DNA from: Staphylococcus haemolyticus
GTDB taxonomy: Bacteria > Bacillota > Bacilli > Staphylococcales > Staphylococcaceae
Reading direction: 5' to 3'
Assembly: GCF_006094395.1 (NCBI RefSeq)
Contig: NZ_CP035291.1
Location: forward strand, 1-64,000
DNA length: 64,000 nucleotides
The notes under the pieces were generated by a model, which was not told the origin of the DNA, made no database searches, and worked only from the letters and a program-made list of their open reading frames with translations. The translations under genes were made by a program, and so were the position numbers. Numbering within the stretch: the first letter of the stretch is position 1; the number at the start of each line of letters is the position of its first letter. Below are positions 1-13,878 of the stretch, in pieces.

Positions 1-1356
1 ATGTCAGAACAAGAAATTTGGAAAAAAGTATTAGAAGTTGCTGAATCAGAAATATCTAAATCGACATTTAATACTTTTTTGAAAGATACAGAACTCAAAG
101 AAATTCGTGATAATGTTGCAATCATCTTTGTAATTCATGAATTTTACGCAGAATGGTTAAATTCAAACTACAAAGAAGTAATCCAAACAATTATGAAAGA
201 TGTTATTGGTTATGAAGTTGAACCCAAATTTTTCACTGCTGAACAATTAGCTGAACTTGATGAGACAAGTCGTAAATCTAACACGCCAAGCGAACCTCAA
301 CGTCAAATCATTGAAGATGGTCATGAAGGCACAGATCAATTCAATACTCACAATACATTTGATACTTTCGTCATTGGACCTGGCAATAGATTTCCACACG
401 CAGCAAGTCTTGCAGTTGCTGAAGCACCAGCACAAGCATACAACCCTCTATTTATATATGGTGGCGTTGGTCTTGGTAAGACACATCTTATGCATGCGAT
501 CGGTCATCATGTTCTTAGCAATCAACCAAATGCTAAAGTACTATATACTTCAAGTGAAAAATTCACAAATGACTTCATCAAATCAATTCGTAACAATGAA
601 CCTGAAGCCTTTAGAGAAAAGTATAGAAACATCGACGTGTTACTGATTGATGACATTCAATTTATTCAGAATAAAGAACAAACGCAAGAAGAGTTCTTCC
701 ATACATTTAATGAATTACATCAAAATAAGAAGCAAATTGTCATTTCAAGTGACCGTCCACCTAAAGAAATTGCAAAATTAGAAGACCGTTTACGTTCACG
801 TTTCGAATGGGGATTAATCGTTGATATTACTCCTCCTGATTATGAAACGCGTATGGCGATTCTTCAGAAAAAAATCGAAGAAGAGAATTTAGAAATTCCT
901 GCTGAAGCTTTAAATTATATTGCTAATCAAATTCAATCAAACATCCGTGAATTAGAAGGCGCACTCACACGTTTGCTTGCCTATTCTAAACTTCAAGGAA
1001 GACCTATAACGACTGAATTAGCAGCAGAAGCGCTCAAAGATATTATTCAAGTTCCTAAATCTAAAAAAATTACAATTCAAGATATTCAAAAAGTCGTTGG
1101 ACACTACTACAACGTTCGCATCGAAGATTTCAGTGCAAAAAAACGTACAAAATCAATTGCTTATCCACGTCAAATCGCGATGTATTTATCAAGAGAACTT
1201 ACTGATTTTTCATTACCTAAGATTGGTGAAGAATTCGGTGGTCGAGATCATACGACAGTGATTCATGCGCACGAAAAAATCGCTAAAGATATTAAAGCCG
1301 ATACAATTTTTAAACAAGAGGTTGAAGATTTAGAAAAAGAAATTCGCAACCAATAA
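1..1356 (+). CDS. dnaA: Chromosomal replication initiator DnaA
   Basis: DnaA binds 9-mer boxes at oriC, oligomerises with ATP, melts the origin and helps load the replicative helicase. The 451-residue length is normal for staphylococci. An N-terminal interaction domain (about 1-85) is followed by a linker. The AAA+ core has Walker [10 protein letters not shown] near residues 154-162 and Walker [10 protein letters not shown] near 213-221. The C-terminal DNA-binding domain carries the signature [11 protein letters not shown] near 414-424. The window begins exactly on its ATG, so its promoter and ribosome-binding site cannot be seen. It is followed by oriC and dnaN, the classical Firmicutes order. 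Confidence 0.98.
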   Translation: MSEQEIWKKVLEVAESEISKSTFNTFLKDTELKEIRDNVAIIFVIHEFYAEWLNSNYKEVIQTIMKDVIGYEVEPKFFTAEQLAELDETSRKSNTPSEPQRQIIEDGHEGTDQFNTHNTFDTFVIGPGNRFPHAASLAVAEAPAQAYNPLFIYGGVGLGKTHLMHAIGHHVLSNQPNAKVLYTSSEKFTNDFIKSIRNNEPEAFREKYRNIDVLLIDDIQFIQNKEQTQEEFFHTFNELHQNKKQIVISSDRPPKEIAKLEDRLRSRFEWGLIVDITPPDYETRMAILQKKIEEENLEIPAEALNYIANQIQSNIRELEGALTRLLAYSKLQGRPITTELAAEALKDIIQVPKSKKITIQDIQKVVGHYYNVRIEDFSAKKRTKSIAYPRQIAMYLSRELTDFSLPKIGEEFGGRDHTTVIHAHEKIAKDIKADTIFKQEVEDLEKEIRNQ

Positions 1357-1656
1357 GATTAAAGTTGAAAACTGTTATACAACAGATTATGAAATGATAA
1401 AGTGGGAAATAAAAATAGTGACAAGTTATTATGGTATAAGAAGCATTAATTAATGATAAGCGTCATAAATATTTTATTCGTAATTGTGGATAATGTTTAA
1501 AAGTAATACACAGCATCAACAGTTTATCCACATGTGTATAACTTTGGCACATAAGGATTTTCTTAACATATCCACTAATCCACAAGCCCTACTACTATTA
1601 CTATGAATTTAAAACCTATATAATTATATATAAACGACTGGAAGGAGTTTAAATTA
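1357..1656. other. oriC: Replication origin region (dnaA-dnaN intergenic, oriC)
   Basis: This 300-bp AT-rich gap between dnaA and dnaN contains DnaA boxes. Perfect TTATCCACA occurs at 1524-1532 and its reverse complement TGTGGATAA at 1485-1493. A one-mismatch box TGTGTATAA lies at 1533-1541, back to back with the first. A further near-match, TAATCCACA, is at 1576-1584. AT-rich DNA between the boxes and dnaN (about 1585-1640) is a plausible unwinding element. Position and content match known Firmicutes origins; a second box cluster is expected upstream of dnaA, outside the window. Confidence 0.85.
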
Positions 1657-2790
1657 ATGATGGAATTCACAATTAGAAGAGATTATTTTATTAATCAATT
1701 AAATGACACATTAAAAGCCATCTCACCAAGAACAACATTACCAATTTTAACGGGTATCAAAATCGATGCTAAAGATAACGAAGTCATTCTTACTGGTTCA
1801 GATTCTGAGATATCTATTGAAATTACAATCCCTAAACAAGTAGATGGTGAGGATATTGTCACTATTTCTGAAACAGGTTCAGTTGTACTTCCTGGTCGTT
1901 TCTTCGTAGATATTATTAAAAAACTACCAGGTAAAGATGTTAAATTATCAACAAATGAACAATTTCAAACACTGATTACTTCAGGACATTCTGAATTTAA
2001 CTTAAGTGGTTTAGATCCTGATCAATATCCATTATTACCTCAAGTATCACGTGATGATGCAATTCAATTATCAGTAAAAGTATTAAAAAATATCATTGCA
2101 CAAACAAATTTCGCAGTGTCCACCTCAGAAACACGCCCAGTACTTACTGGTGTTAACTGGCTTATACAAGATAATGAATTAATATGCACTGCGACCGATT
2201 CACACCGCTTGGCTGTAAGAAAGTTAAAATTAGAAGATGACTCTGAAAACAAAAATGTCATCATTCCAGGTAAAGCTTTATCAGAATTAAATAAAATTAT
2301 GAGTGATAGCGATGAAGAGATTGATATTTTCTTTGCTTCAAATCAAGTTTTATTTAAAGTTGGAAATGTAAACTTTATTTCTCGCTTATTAGAAGGACAT
2401 TATCCTGATACAACACGTTTATTCCCTGAGAATTACGAAATAAAATTAGGCTTAGACAACGGTGAATTCTATCACGCAATCGATCGTGCTTCTTTATTGG
2501 CACGAGAAGGTGGCAACAATGTTATTAAGTTAAGTACGGGTAATGATGTTGTAGAATTATCATCTACGTCACCTGAGATTGGTACTGTAAAAGAAGAAGT
2601 TACAGCAACGGATGTAGAGGGTGGCAACTTGAAGATTTCTTTCAACTCTCGTTATATGATGGATGCGTTAAAAGCGATTGATAATGATGAAGTTGAAGTT
2701 GAATTCTTTGGTACGATGAAACCGTTCATCCTTAAACCAAAAGAAGATGATTCTGTCACTCAATTAATTTTACCAATTAGAACGTATTAG
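1657..2790 (+). CDS. dnaN: DNA polymerase III beta subunit (sliding clamp)
   Basis: This is the ring-shaped processivity clamp that tethers the replicative polymerase and recruits repair factors. The 377 residues comprise three topologically similar clamp domains of about 120 residues. The start MMEFTIRRDYF and the end LILPIRTY are typical of staphylococcal DnaN. A strong ribosome-binding site (GGAAGGAG, about 1640) precedes the start; the second ATG at 1660 is an equally possible initiation codon. It is separated from dnaA only by oriC and followed by a clear terminator. Confidence 0.97.
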   Translation: MMEFTIRRDYFINQLNDTLKAISPRTTLPILTGIKIDAKDNEVILTGSDSEISIEITIPKQVDGEDIVTISETGSVVLPGRFFVDIIKKLPGKDVKLSTNEQFQTLITSGHSEFNLSGLDPDQYPLLPQVSRDDAIQLSVKVLKNIIAQTNFAVSTSETRPVLTGVNWLIQDNELICTATDSHRLAVRKLKLEDDSENKNVIIPGKALSELNKIMSDSDEEIDIFFASNQVLFKVGNVNFISRLLEGHYPDTTRLFPENYEIKLGLDNGEFYHAIDRASLLAREGGNNVIKLSTGNDVVELSSTSPEIGTVKEEVTATDVEGGNLKISFNSRYMMDALKAIDNDEVEVEFFGTMKPFILKPKEDDSVTQLILPIRTY

Positions 2791-2809
2791 TTTTAAAAGG
2801 TATTAATTT

Positions 2810-2856
2810 GGAGTTACGACGAATTCAAAAGAAATTCTGTCGTAACTCCTTTTAAA
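2810..2856 (+). terminator. Rho-independent terminator after dnaN
   Basis: GGAGTTACGAC at 2810-2820 pairs with GTCGTAACTCC at 2839-2849 and is followed by TTTT. It ends the dnaA-dnaN transcript before yaaA. Confidence 0.85.
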
Positions 2857-3168
2857 TTTAAACTCATTCAGCCTTCAATATAGACACAAAAGTTAATCAC
2901 TAGTGGATAACTCTAAATAATATATCATCAAGCTAAAATGGCCCTTAAAATTAAAAATCAGGCTATTCTCTATACAACCTCATTTGTAATCTTCAATTTT
3001 CTTTAAAAAGGCCGCTTCAAATTGAAAAATATAGCTAATTTTCCTACTAAAATTAAATATGTAAAAAGATATTGTGAAGTAAACGGTTTCACATTCCATT
3101 TTAAATGAAATTTAAACCTAAAAAAGGTATAATATATTAATGACACATAAAGAAACGGAGTGATTATT
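2857..3168. promoter_or_regulatory. dnaN-yaaA intergenic region with yaaA-recF-gyrBA promoter
   Basis: This AT-rich gap of about 310 bp has no convincing ORF. A good -10 box (TATAAT, 3128-3133) lies about 35 bases before the yaaA start, so the promoter for yaaA-recF-gyrB-gyrA probably sits here. I could not assign a convincing -35 box. I see nothing else in it. Confidence 0.5.
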
Positions 3169-3402
3169 TTGGTTCAAGAAGTAGTAGTTGAAGGCGATAT
3201 TACGTTAGGCCAATTTCTTAAAACGGAAGGCATTATTGAATCAGGTGGACAAGCTAAATGGTTCTTACAAGATGTTGAAGTTCTAATTAATGGCGAGCGC
3301 GAAACACGTCGCGGTAAAAAACTAGCTAACCAAGATCGAATTGATTTCCCAGATATCCCTGAAATTGATTCTGTAATCATTATTCATCAAGGTGAACAAT
3401 GA
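3169..3402 (+). CDS. yaaA: S4-domain RNA-binding protein YaaA
   Basis: A small (77-residue) S4-like RNA-binding protein encoded between dnaN and recF in Firmicutes. The S4 core is visible as [20 protein letters not shown] followed by a [15 protein letters not shown] strand-turn segment. I chose the TTG at 3169 because GGAG at 3157-3160 sits 8 bases upstream. An in-frame GTG at 3160 overlaps that ribosome-binding site and would add three residues. The stop overlaps the recF start (ATGA), implying translational coupling. Its cellular role is not well defined; conserved linkage to recF suggests replication, repair or ribosome function. Confidence 0.9.
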   Translation: MVQEVVVEGDITLGQFLKTEGIIESGGQAKWFLQDVEVLINGERETRRGKKLANQDRIDFPDIPEIDSVIIIHQGEQ

Positions 3403-4514
3403 AACTTAAAACACTCCAATTAGAAAATTATCGTAACTATGAAGAAGTTACGCTCGAATGTCATCCTGATGTGAATATTCTGATCGGAGAAAATGCACAA
3501 GGGAAGACGAATTTGCTTGAATCAATTTACACATTAGCTTTAGCCAAAAGTCATCGTACATCGAATGATAAGGAGCTTATACGGTTTAACTCAGAGTATG
3601 CTAAAATAGAGGGTGTACTAAATTATAGACATGGAACGATGCCACTAACGATGTTTATAACTAAAAAAGGTAAACAAGTAAAAGTGAACCACTTAGAACA
3701 AAGTCGACTAACTCAGTATGTTGGACATCTTAACGTGGTTCTTTTTGCGCCAGAAGATTTAAATATTGTCAAAGGCTCCCCTCAGATACGAAGACGCTTT
3801 ATTGATATGGAATTAGGTCAGATATCTGCAGTATATTTAAATGATTTGGCTCAATACCAGCGTATTCTCAAACAGAAGAATAATTACTTAAAGCAACTGC
3901 AATTGGGCCAGAAGCAAGACACTACAATGTTAGAAGTCTTAAACCAACAATTTGCACAATATGCTTTAAATGTAACGTTGAGACGAGAGCATTTCATCAA
4001 AGAATTAGAATCATTGGCTAAACCGATTCATGCAGGTATCACGAATGAGAGAGAAACGTTGTCATTAACTTATTTACCAAGTATTAAACTCAGTGATATG
4101 AGCAAAGATGAACAGACGTTATTGGACGAAGTGATTACGCTATTGAATGACAATATTAAGCGAGAAATGGATAGAGGCGTCTGTTTATTTGGACCACATA
4201 GAGATGATTTGGGCTTTAATGTAAATGATATGGATGCACAAACATATGGATCCCAAGGGCAACAACGTACGACTGCATTATCCATTAAATTAGCAGAAAT
4301 AGAGTTAATGAATATTGAAGTTGGAGAATATCCAATCTTATTATTGGATGATGTGTTAAGCGAATTAGATGATTCTCGACAAACACATCTATTAAGCACG
4401 ATTCAACATAAAGTACAAACCTTTGTAACAACAACATCTGTTGACGGCATAGATCATGAAATTATGAATAATGCTAAGCTTTATCGAATCAATCAAGGTG
4501 AAATTATAAAGTAA
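3399..4514 (+). CDS. recF: DNA replication and repair protein RecF
   Basis: RecF is an SMC-like ATPase that binds gapped DNA with RecO and RecR and promotes RecA loading. The 371 residues include Walker [10 protein letters not shown] near residues 30-38. The ABC-type signature GSQGQQRT lies near residue 285, and Walker [12 protein letters not shown] follows it. The first four bases overlap the yaaA stop. The gene ends a few bases before gyrB, so yaaA-recF-gyrB-gyrA is likely one operon. Confidence 0.97.
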   Translation: MKLKTLQLENYRNYEEVTLECHPDVNILIGENAQGKTNLLESIYTLALAKSHRTSNDKELIRFNSEYAKIEGVLNYRHGTMPLTMFITKKGKQVKVNHLEQSRLTQYVGHLNVVLFAPEDLNIVKGSPQIRRRFIDMELGQISAVYLNDLAQYQRILKQKNNYLKQLQLGQKQDTTMLEVLNQQFAQYALNVTLRREHFIKELESLAKPIHAGITNERETLSLTYLPSIKLSDMSKDEQTLLDEVITLLNDNIKREMDRGVCLFGPHRDDLGFNVNDMDAQTYGSQGQQRTTALSIKLAEIELMNIEVGEYPILLLDDVLSELDDSRQTHLLSTIQHKVQTFVTTTSVDGIDHEIMNNAKLYRINQGEIIK

Positions 4515-4517
4515 TAG

Positions 4518-6458
<1,941 letters not shown>

Positions 6459-6555
6459 GTTAACGTCTAGTATTGAAAATCTTGAAGACTGTACAGCATA
6501 ATGACTTGCAGTCTTGCTATTTTAAGTGAATTGATTATAGAAGGAGGATATCTTG

Positions 6556-9255
6556 ATGGCTGACTTACCTCAATCAAGAATAAATGAACGAAATATAACC
6601 AGCGAGATGCGCGAATCATTCTTAGACTATGCAATGAGCGTTATCGTTTCACGTGCGTTACCTGATGTACGTGATGGTTTAAAACCTGTACACCGTCGTA
6701 TCTTATATGGCTTAAATGAACAAGGTATGACCCCTGATAAACCATATAAAAAATCAGCACGTATCGTTGGGGATGTAATGGGTAAATATCACCCTCACGG
6801 AGACTCATCAATCTATGATGCCATGGTCAGAATGGCACAAACATTCAGTTATCGTTATCCACTTGTCGATGGTCAAGGTAACTTTGGTTCAATGGACGGC
6901 GATGGTGCCGCTGCCATGCGTTATACTGAAGCGAAGATGACTAAGATTACGTTAGAATTACTGCGTGATATTAACAAAGATACAATTGATTTTCTAGATA
7001 ACTATGATGGTACTGAAAGAGAGCCGGAAGTCTTACCTTCTCGTTTCCCTAACTTATTAGTTAATGGTGCATCAGGTATCGCTGTAGGTATGGCAACAAA
7101 TATTCCTCCTCACAATTTAACTGAAGTCATCAACGGTGTTTTACATTTAAGTAAGAATCCAGATGTAACGATTGCAGAACTTATGGAAGATATTCAAGGT
7201 CCTGATTTTCCAACAGCTGGTTTAATTCTAGGGAAAAGTGGCATCCGACGTGCTTATGAAACAGGTCGAGGATCAATTCAAATGCGTGCACGTGCGGAAA
7301 TTGAAGAGCGAGGTGGCGGTCGCCAACGTATCGTAGTGACTCAAATTCCGTATCAAGTTAATAAAGCGCGTATGATTGAGAAGATTGCAGAACTTGTTCG
7401 TGAAAAGAAAATTGAAGGTATTACTGATTTACGTGATGAAACAAGTTTACGTACTGGCGTTAGAGTAGTAATCGATGTTCGTAAAGATGCAAATGCCAAT
7501 GTTATTTTAAACAATTTATATAAACAGACACCATTACAAACTTCATTTGGTGTTAATATGATTGCACTTGTTAATGGACGTCCAAAATTAATCAATTTAA
7601 AACAAGCTTTAGTTGAATATTTAGAACATCAAAAGACAGTTGTACGTCGTCGTACTGAATACAACTTGAAAAAAGCGAAAGACCGAGCACATATCTTAGA
7701 AGGTTTGCGTATAGCGTTAGATCATATCGATGAGATTATTACGACAATTCGTGAATCAGAAACAGATAAAGTCGCTATGGAAACATTGCAAGAGCGTTTT
7801 AAATTGTCTGAACGTCAAGCGCAAGCTATTTTAGATATGCGTTTGAGACGTTTAACTGGTTTAGAACGAGATAAAATTGAAAATGAATACAACGAATTAC
7901 TCGGTTATATTTCTGAACTTGAAGAAATCTTAGCCGATGACGAAGTTTTACTTCAATTAGTTCGTGATGAGTTAACCGATATTAAAGAACGTTTTGGTGA
8001 CGAACGTCGTACAGAAATTCAATTAGGTGGCTTAGATGATTTAGAAGATGAAGATTTAATTCCTGAAGAACAAATCGTCATCACATTGAGCCATAATAAC
8101 TATATTAAACGTTTACCAGTTTCAACGTATCGTTCACAACACCGTGGCGGACGCGGCGTTCAAGGTATGAATACATTGGAAGAAGATTTCGTAAGTCAAC
8201 TTGTAACGTTAAGTACACATGACCACGTTCTATTCTTCACGAATAAAGGTCGTGTTTATAAACTTAAAGGCTACGAAGTTCCAGAATTATCTCGCCAATC
8301 TAAAGGTATTCCAGTCATCAATGCCATTGAATTAGATAATGATGAAACAATCAGTACGATGATTGCTGTTAGAAACCTTGAAGATGAAGATAGTTACTTA
8401 GTATTTGCAACTAAAAATGGTATTGTGAAACGTTCTGCTTTAAGCAATTTCTCACATATCAATAAGAACGGTAAGATTGCGATTGGGTTCAAAGAAGACG
8501 ATGAATTAATTGCAGTACGTCTTACAGATGGTAACCAAGATATCTTAATTGGAACATCCCATGCTTCATTAATTAGATTTGCAGAAACAAGTTTACGTCC
8601 ATTAGGTCGTACTGCTGCAGGTGTAAGAGGTATCTCATTACGTGAAGATGATGTCGTTGTAGGTTTAGATGTTGCACATGCCGATAGCGAAGATGAAGTG
8701 CTAGTCGTCACTGAAAATGGATATGGTAAACGTACGCCAGTGAGTGAATATCGCTTATCAAATCGTGGTGGTAAAGGTATCAAGACTGCCAAGATTACTG
8801 AACGTAATGGTAATATCGTTTGTATCACAACTGTTAATGGCGAAGAAGACTTAATGATTGTTACAAATAGTGGTGTTATCATTCGTTTAGAAGTAGAAGA
8901 TATTTCTCAAAATGGTCGTGCAACTCAAGGTGTTCGCTTAATGAAACTAGGCGATGATCAATTTGTATCAACAGTTGCTAAAGTTATTGATAAAACAGAA
9001 GATGAAGATGCGACTGAGGCTGCTCAAACTGAAAATGGTGAATCAAATGCAGAGAGTACTGAAAGTCCTAGTGAAGAAGTAATTGACGATGATACACCAG
9101 GTAACGCACTTCATACTGAAGCGGACGAAGAAACTACAGTTTCATCTGAGGATGACTCAACAGATGAACGTATTGAAGTTAGACAAGACTTCATGGATCG
9201 TGTAAATGAAGACATTGAAAATGCATCTAACAATGATGAAGATGACGAAAACTAA
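6556..9255 (+). CDS. gyrA: DNA gyrase subunit A
   Basis: This is the DNA cleavage and rejoining subunit of gyrase. The 899 residues start at ATG 6556, behind AAGGAGG at 6541-6547; a TTG at 6553 is less likely. The active-site tyrosine is Y123 (AAAMRYTEA). The quinolone region reads [10 protein letters not shown], with wild-type S84 and S85 and aspartate at 88, where S. aureus has glutamate. The six-bladed C-terminal DNA-wrapping domain (about 500-810) carries the GyrA-box sequence QHRGGRG. A long acidic tail rich in Glu, Asp and Ser (about 815-899) follows and is typical of staphylococci. Confidence 0.97.
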   Translation: MADLPQSRINERNITSEMRESFLDYAMSVIVSRALPDVRDGLKPVHRRILYGLNEQGMTPDKPYKKSARIVGDVMGKYHPHGDSSIYDAMVRMAQTFSYRYPLVDGQGNFGSMDGDGAAAMRYTEAKMTKITLELLRDINKDTIDFLDNYDGTEREPEVLPSRFPNLLVNGASGIAVGMATNIPPHNLTEVINGVLHLSKNPDVTIAELMEDIQGPDFPTAGLILGKSGIRRAYETGRGSIQMRARAEIEERGGGRQRIVVTQIPYQVNKARMIEKIAELVREKKIEGITDLRDETSLRTGVRVVIDVRKDANANVILNNLYKQTPLQTSFGVNMIALVNGRPKLINLKQALVEYLEHQKTVVRRRTEYNLKKAKDRAHILEGLRIALDHIDEIITTIRESETDKVAMETLQERFKLSERQAQAILDMRLRRLTGLERDKIENEYNELLGYISELEEILADDEVLLQLVRDELTDIKERFGDERRTEIQLGGLDDLEDEDLIPEEQIVITLSHNNYIKRLPVSTYRSQHRGGRGVQGMNTLEEDFVSQLVTLSTHDHVLFFTNKGRVYKLKGYEVPELSRQSKGIPVINAIELDNDETISTMIAVRNLEDEDSYLVFATKNGIVKRSALSNFSHINKNGKIAIGFKEDDELIAVRLTDGNQDILIGTSHASLIRFAETSLRPLGRTAAGVRGISLREDDVVVGLDVAHADSEDEVLVVTENGYGKRTPVSEYRLSNRGGKGIKTAKITERNGNIVCITTVNGEEDLMIVTNSGVIIRLEVEDISQNGRATQGVRLMKLGDDQFVSTVAKVIDKTEDEDATEAAQTENGESNAESTESPSEEVIDDDTPGNALHTEADEETTVSSEDDSTDERIEVRQDFMDRVNEDIENASNNDEDDEN

Positions 9256-9310
9256 ATAATAGAAGGTTAATCTATAATAGAAAGTTACAACAATATTGAT
9301 TCCTTCAACA

Positions 9311-9349
9311 AACAAGACTTCCCTGATACCAGGGAAGTCTTGTTTTTAT
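9311..9349. terminator. Bidirectional terminator between gyrA and nnrD
   Basis: A perfect 15-bp stem, AACAAGACTTCCCTG (9311-9325) with its complement at 9330-9344, surrounds an ATAC loop and is followed by a T run. It lies between convergent genes and can serve both. Confidence 0.9.
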
Positions 9350-9356
9350 AGCTTAT

Positions 9357-10169
9357 TTAGTTTTCTAATTCTTTCATAGCGTATGGAATTTCACTAATTA
9401 AACGTGAAGGTGGTACGACATACATAGATTCAGATAACTTTTCTCCAATAAAACTATGCGTATAAGTTGCGCTTGTTATCGCATCTCTAAAATCATCAAA
9501 TTGTCCAACAAAGCTTGTAATCATACCAGCTAATGTATCTCCCATGCCACCAGTCGCCATTGCCGGTGTACCAATGGCAAGTCTATATTCTTTGTCTTTG
9601 AAGAATATTTCAGTACCGTGTTTTTTCAATACAACTGCAGCACCTAACTTATCTACAGCTTCTCTATTACGTTCATAAGTTTGTTCTTCAATAGGGATAC
9701 CACTCAAACGTTCCCATTCCTTTTGATGTGGCGTGAAGATAACACGGCAAGTTGGGATATCAGGTTTTAATTTACTAAATATCGTTATAGCATCACCATC
9801 AACAATTAAGTTTTGATGTGGCTGAATATTTTGTAGTAAAAATGTAATTGCGTTATTACCTTTAAAATCGATACCTAAGCCTGGTCCAATCAAAATACTA
9901 TCTGTGTTCTCAATCATTTTAGTTAACATTTTAGTGTCGTTAATATCGATAACCATTGCTTCTGGGCAACGAGAATGAAGTGCAGCATGATTTGTAGGAT
10001 GTGTAGCTACTGTAATTAATCCACTTCCACTATAAACACACGCACGCGCAGCCAACATGATTGCGCCCCCTAAATTGGCACTCCCACCTATAAGTAAAAT
10101 CTTTCCATAGTCACCTTTATGTGTCTCTTCTTTTCTTTTCGGAATATTAACTGTTGTTAATGTTTCCAT
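9357..10169 (-). CDS. nnrD: ADP-dependent (S)-NAD(P)H-hydrate dehydratase
   Basis: A metabolite-repair enzyme of the ribokinase-like YjeF C-terminal family. It dehydrates damaged NAD(P)H hydrates using ADP. The 270 residues show the N-terminal glycine-rich segment GKILLIGGSANLGGA, a VDGDAIT segment, and the nucleotide/catalytic motif GGMGDTLAGM near residue 207. Only the dehydratase domain is present; no epimerase domain is fused. It is convergent with gyrA. The ATG has a GGGAGG ribosome-binding site just upstream on the - strand. Confidence 0.92.
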   Translation of the reverse strand: METLTTVNIPKRKEETHKGDYGKILLIGGSANLGGAIMLAARACVYSGSGLITVATHPTNHAALHSRCPEAMVIDINDTKMLTKMIENTDSILIGPGLGIDFKGNNAITFLLQNIQPHQNLIVDGDAITIFSKLKPDIPTCRVIFTPHQKEWERLSGIPIEEQTYERNREAVDKLGAAVVLKKHGTEIFFKDKEYRLAIGTPAMATGGMGDTLAGMITSFVGQFDDFRDAITSATYTHSFIGEKLSESMYVVPPSRLISEIPYAMKELEN

Positions 10170-10500
10170 GAATTAAACCCTCCCTTGAAGACGTTTCGAA
10201 CGTATAATACTAAATTGTAAAAATGTGATTACTGTCAATTCTATATATAACTCAAATTTCAAGTGACGATGAGATGCGTAGCGAAAGCATCAACAACTAA
10301 CTCGCCTGTTAAGTTTTAAATTTGAATGTTTGTTTATGACCTTTTTAAATACAATAGAAAATATTATACCTGTGGATGACTTTCGTCAACACTATTATGA
10401 AGATTATTTTGTAATGAATGATGGGAAGTGATTATGTTGGCTAATAGAGGGTGTTTACAACTAGCATGAATTAATATTATTTACCATTTACTTGCTAATT
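10170..10500. other. Intergenic region upstream of the serS leader
   Basis: The gap between divergent nnrD and the serS T-box leader is AT-rich with stops in all frames and no recognisable RNA gene. The nnrD promoter must lie at its left side and the serS promoter at its right; I could not define either convincingly. Confidence 0.4.
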
Positions 10501-10504
10501 ATAA

Positions 10505-10765
10505 AGGAGTTTGCTATATTAAAAATAACTTAATAAGTTATTGTTCGTGGGACAAGTAACATAGTCAATTAATTTCAGAGAGCTTGTGTTGAGTGTGAAC
10601 AAGTAATTGATTGTTATGCGAATCTACCTACAATTGTGAACAACCGGTAATAACCGTTATTTTAAGGAAAGTGCAATTTGATACATATGTAGTGTTAAAT
10701 TGTTAAATAGGGTGGCAACGCGTAGACCACGTCCCTTGTGAAGGGGATGTGGTCTTTTTTTATTG
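10505..10765 (+). promoter_or_regulatory. T-box leader controlling serS
   Basis: This is a tRNA-sensing T-box riboswitch leader in front of serS. The conserved T-box AGGGTGGCAACGCG is at 10710-10723. It is followed by an intrinsic terminator whose stem arms start GACCAC (10726) and end GTGGTC (10755), then a T run. A Stem I-like region with a CAGAGAG segment lies around 10577. A TCT at 10623-10625 is a plausible serine specifier codon, but I have not folded the RNA. Uncharged tRNA-Ser is expected to favour read-through into serS. The left boundary is approximate. Confidence 0.88.
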
Positions 10766-10766
10766 A

Positions 10767-12110
<1,344 letters not shown>

Positions 12111-12182
12111 TTCATGAATAAGTCATAAATCTAGGACAAAATGAATATGTTAGGGCTACATCGAAATTCGCAGTAGCCGACT

Positions 12183-12228
12183 AAACTGAGAAAATGCTCT
12201 TACCGAGCTTTTCTCAGTTTTTTTTTAT
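12183..12228 (+). terminator. Rho-independent terminator after serS
   Basis: A hairpin from AAACTGAGAAAA to its complement TTTTCTCAGTTT (12183-12220), with GCTC/GAGC pairing near the loop, runs into a long T tract. Confidence 0.9.
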
Positions 12229-12559
12229 CCTTACATATGAAATTCTAATATATTAAATTTAGTCCATATCCTCTTAGTATATTTCTAATAATTAATTGCA
12301 TAAAATTCCACTTTTTCTTAATAAAGGGATGAAGTTAAAAGGGGTATTTTAGACTGCTTTCCAAGAGGTAAATCAACCGTTATAGTCAAAAAATAGACAC
12401 ATTTAAAATCCTTTCAAATCAATACTTCTAAGTAGTCTTTCAGTCTAACATCACACAACCCTGCGTCTAATGTTGTTGCTACTCTAGCATCCGTATATTA
12501 GACTAAAATTATTAGTATATTACTTTATAAAATTAAACAGAATAAAGGAGGTTACAAAG
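12229..12559. other. Intergenic region before azlC
   Basis: About 330 bp of AT-rich sequence with no ORF or RNA structure that I recognise. The azlC ribosome-binding site (AAAGGAGG) lies at its right end. No clear promoter could be assigned. Confidence 0.4.
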
Positions 12560-13255
12560 ATGACATCACATGTGACATTTAAACAGGGCGTTAAAGAATG
12601 TATACCTACTTTATTAGGCTACGTTGGAATTGGACTATCATTTGGAATAGTGGCGGCTTCACAACACTTTAGTATTATCGAAATACTATTATTATGTTTG
12701 CTTGTGTATGCTGGTGCAGCACAATTTATTATATGTGCGCTTGTGGCTACTGGAACACCGATTTCTGCCATTGTTCTTACAACATTGATTGTCAATTCAC
12801 GTTTCTTCCTACTTTCAATGACGTTGGCACCTAATTATAAAGATTATGGTATTTGGAATCGACTAGGCTTATCTTCAATTTTGACAGATGAAACCTTTGG
12901 CGTTGCAATCACACCTCATTTAAAAGGGGAGAAGATAAACGATCGTTGGTTACATGGATTGAATCTAACTGCATATTCATTTTGGGCACTAGCAAGTATT
13001 GTTGGTGCGTTACTTGGTAAATACATATCTAATCCAGATATGTTAGGTCTCGATTTTGCGATTACCGCGATGTTTATCTTTTTAACAATGGCACAATTTG
13101 AATCAATCACTTCATCTAAACTTAGAATTTACATAGTACTTATCGTATTTGTCATCGTGATGATGCTCAGTTTAAGCTGGTTTATGCCGTCATACGTAGC
13201 AATTTTAATTGCATCTATGTTAGCAGCAACATTAGGGGTGGTGATGGATAAATGA
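12560..13255 (+). CDS. azlC: AzlC-type branched-chain amino acid exporter, large subunit
   Basis: The AzlC/YgaZ family protein is the large subunit of a two-component branched-chain amino acid (or analogue) exporter. The 231 residues are strongly hydrophobic. The GYVGIGLSFGIVAA segment and the YAGAAQF motif near residues 53-59 are typical of the family, followed by multiple predicted membrane helices. An AAAGGAGG ribosome-binding site precedes the ATG. The stop overlaps the azlD start (ATGA). The substrate is inferred from the family only. Confidence 0.88.
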   Translation: MTSHVTFKQGVKECIPTLLGYVGIGLSFGIVAASQHFSIIEILLLCLLVYAGAAQFIICALVATGTPISAIVLTTLIVNSRFFLLSMTLAPNYKDYGIWNRLGLSSILTDETFGVAITPHLKGEKINDRWLHGLNLTAYSFWALASIVGALLGKYISNPDMLGLDFAITAMFIFLTMAQFESITSSKLRIYIVLIVFVIVMMLSLSWFMPSYVAILIASMLAATLGVVMDK

Positions 13256-13581
13256 CGACATCTTGGCACATGTTTATATTAATCGTGTTATGTGGAATTG
13301 TAACTTTAATTATTCGAGTAGTTCCATTCTTAATGATTTCACGTATTCAACTTTCAGAAACGGTAATCAAATGGTTATCGTTTATACCAATTACATTATT
13401 TACAGCACTCATCTTAGATGGCATTATTGAGCAACAAGAGGGCGTAGCAGGCTATACACTCAATATCCCATTTGTTTTAGTAACAATTCCAACTGTTTTT
13501 GTTGCGCTTTTTACACGAAGTCTTACGACAACCATTCTAGTGGGGATTGTTCTTATAGCAGGTTTACGTTTCTTCTTTTAG
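13252..13581 (+). CDS. azlD: AzlD-type branched-chain amino acid exporter, small subunit
   Basis: The small membrane subunit (109 residues, about four hydrophobic segments) that pairs with AzlC. The family pattern TLIIRVVPFLMI and the segment WLSFIPITLFTALI are visible. The start overlaps the azlC stop by four bases, consistent with equimolar translation. Arrangement and size match the AzlCD/YgaZH pair. Confidence 0.87.
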   Translation: MTTSWHMFILIVLCGIVTLIIRVVPFLMISRIQLSETVIKWLSFIPITLFTALILDGIIEQQEGVAGYTLNIPFVLVTIPTVFVALFTRSLTTTILVGIVLIAGLRFFF

Positions 13582-13705
13582 AAAAGGTAGGACCTAACAA
13601 CTAACAATTGAAGTTGGTTATACAATTAGATACAATAAAAGTCTAGAACATAAATGGTACATTGATACTATTTTATAAATACGCAGTAAATGAATAGAGA
13701 TAAAA

Positions 13706-13860
13706 AACTTATTAAGAGAAGTGGAGGGACACGGCCCTGAGAAACTTCAGCAACCGGCGATGCATACGCACGGTGCTACTACCAACGAGATACTCGAATG
13801 ATAAGTAATGGAGACAAATCGCCTCATACTTTAAGAATAGAGTATAGGCGATTTTTTTAT
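13706..13860 (+). promoter_or_regulatory. SAM-I (S-box) riboswitch with terminator
   Basis: The S-box core is readable: GTGGAGGGAC, GGCCCTGAGAAACTTCAGC and AACCGGC, then CGGTGCTACTACCAACGAGA. P1 pairs ACTTAT near 13707 with ATAAGT near 13801. The expression platform is a terminator with arms AATCGCCT and AGGCGATT (13817-13853) followed by seven T. S-adenosylmethionine binding should favour termination and switch off the downstream acyltransferase gene when methionine is plentiful. Confidence 0.93.
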
Positions 13861-13878
13861 TTAAAAGGAGGTAATCGC

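Noticed and set aside
1657..1659. Exact dnaN start
   Set aside because: Two adjacent ATGs are equally compatible with the ribosome-binding site, so the one-residue difference is not a finding.
10170..10500. Possible small RNA or extra gene between nnrD and the serS leader
   Set aside because: No ORF with ribosome-binding site and no clear terminator hairpin were seen before the T-box leader.
13798..13878. N-terminal extension of the MetX-type protein into the riboswitch
   Set aside because: It would place coding sequence over the SAM riboswitch terminator, whereas an ideal Shine-Dalgarno and ATG lie at 13865-13881.
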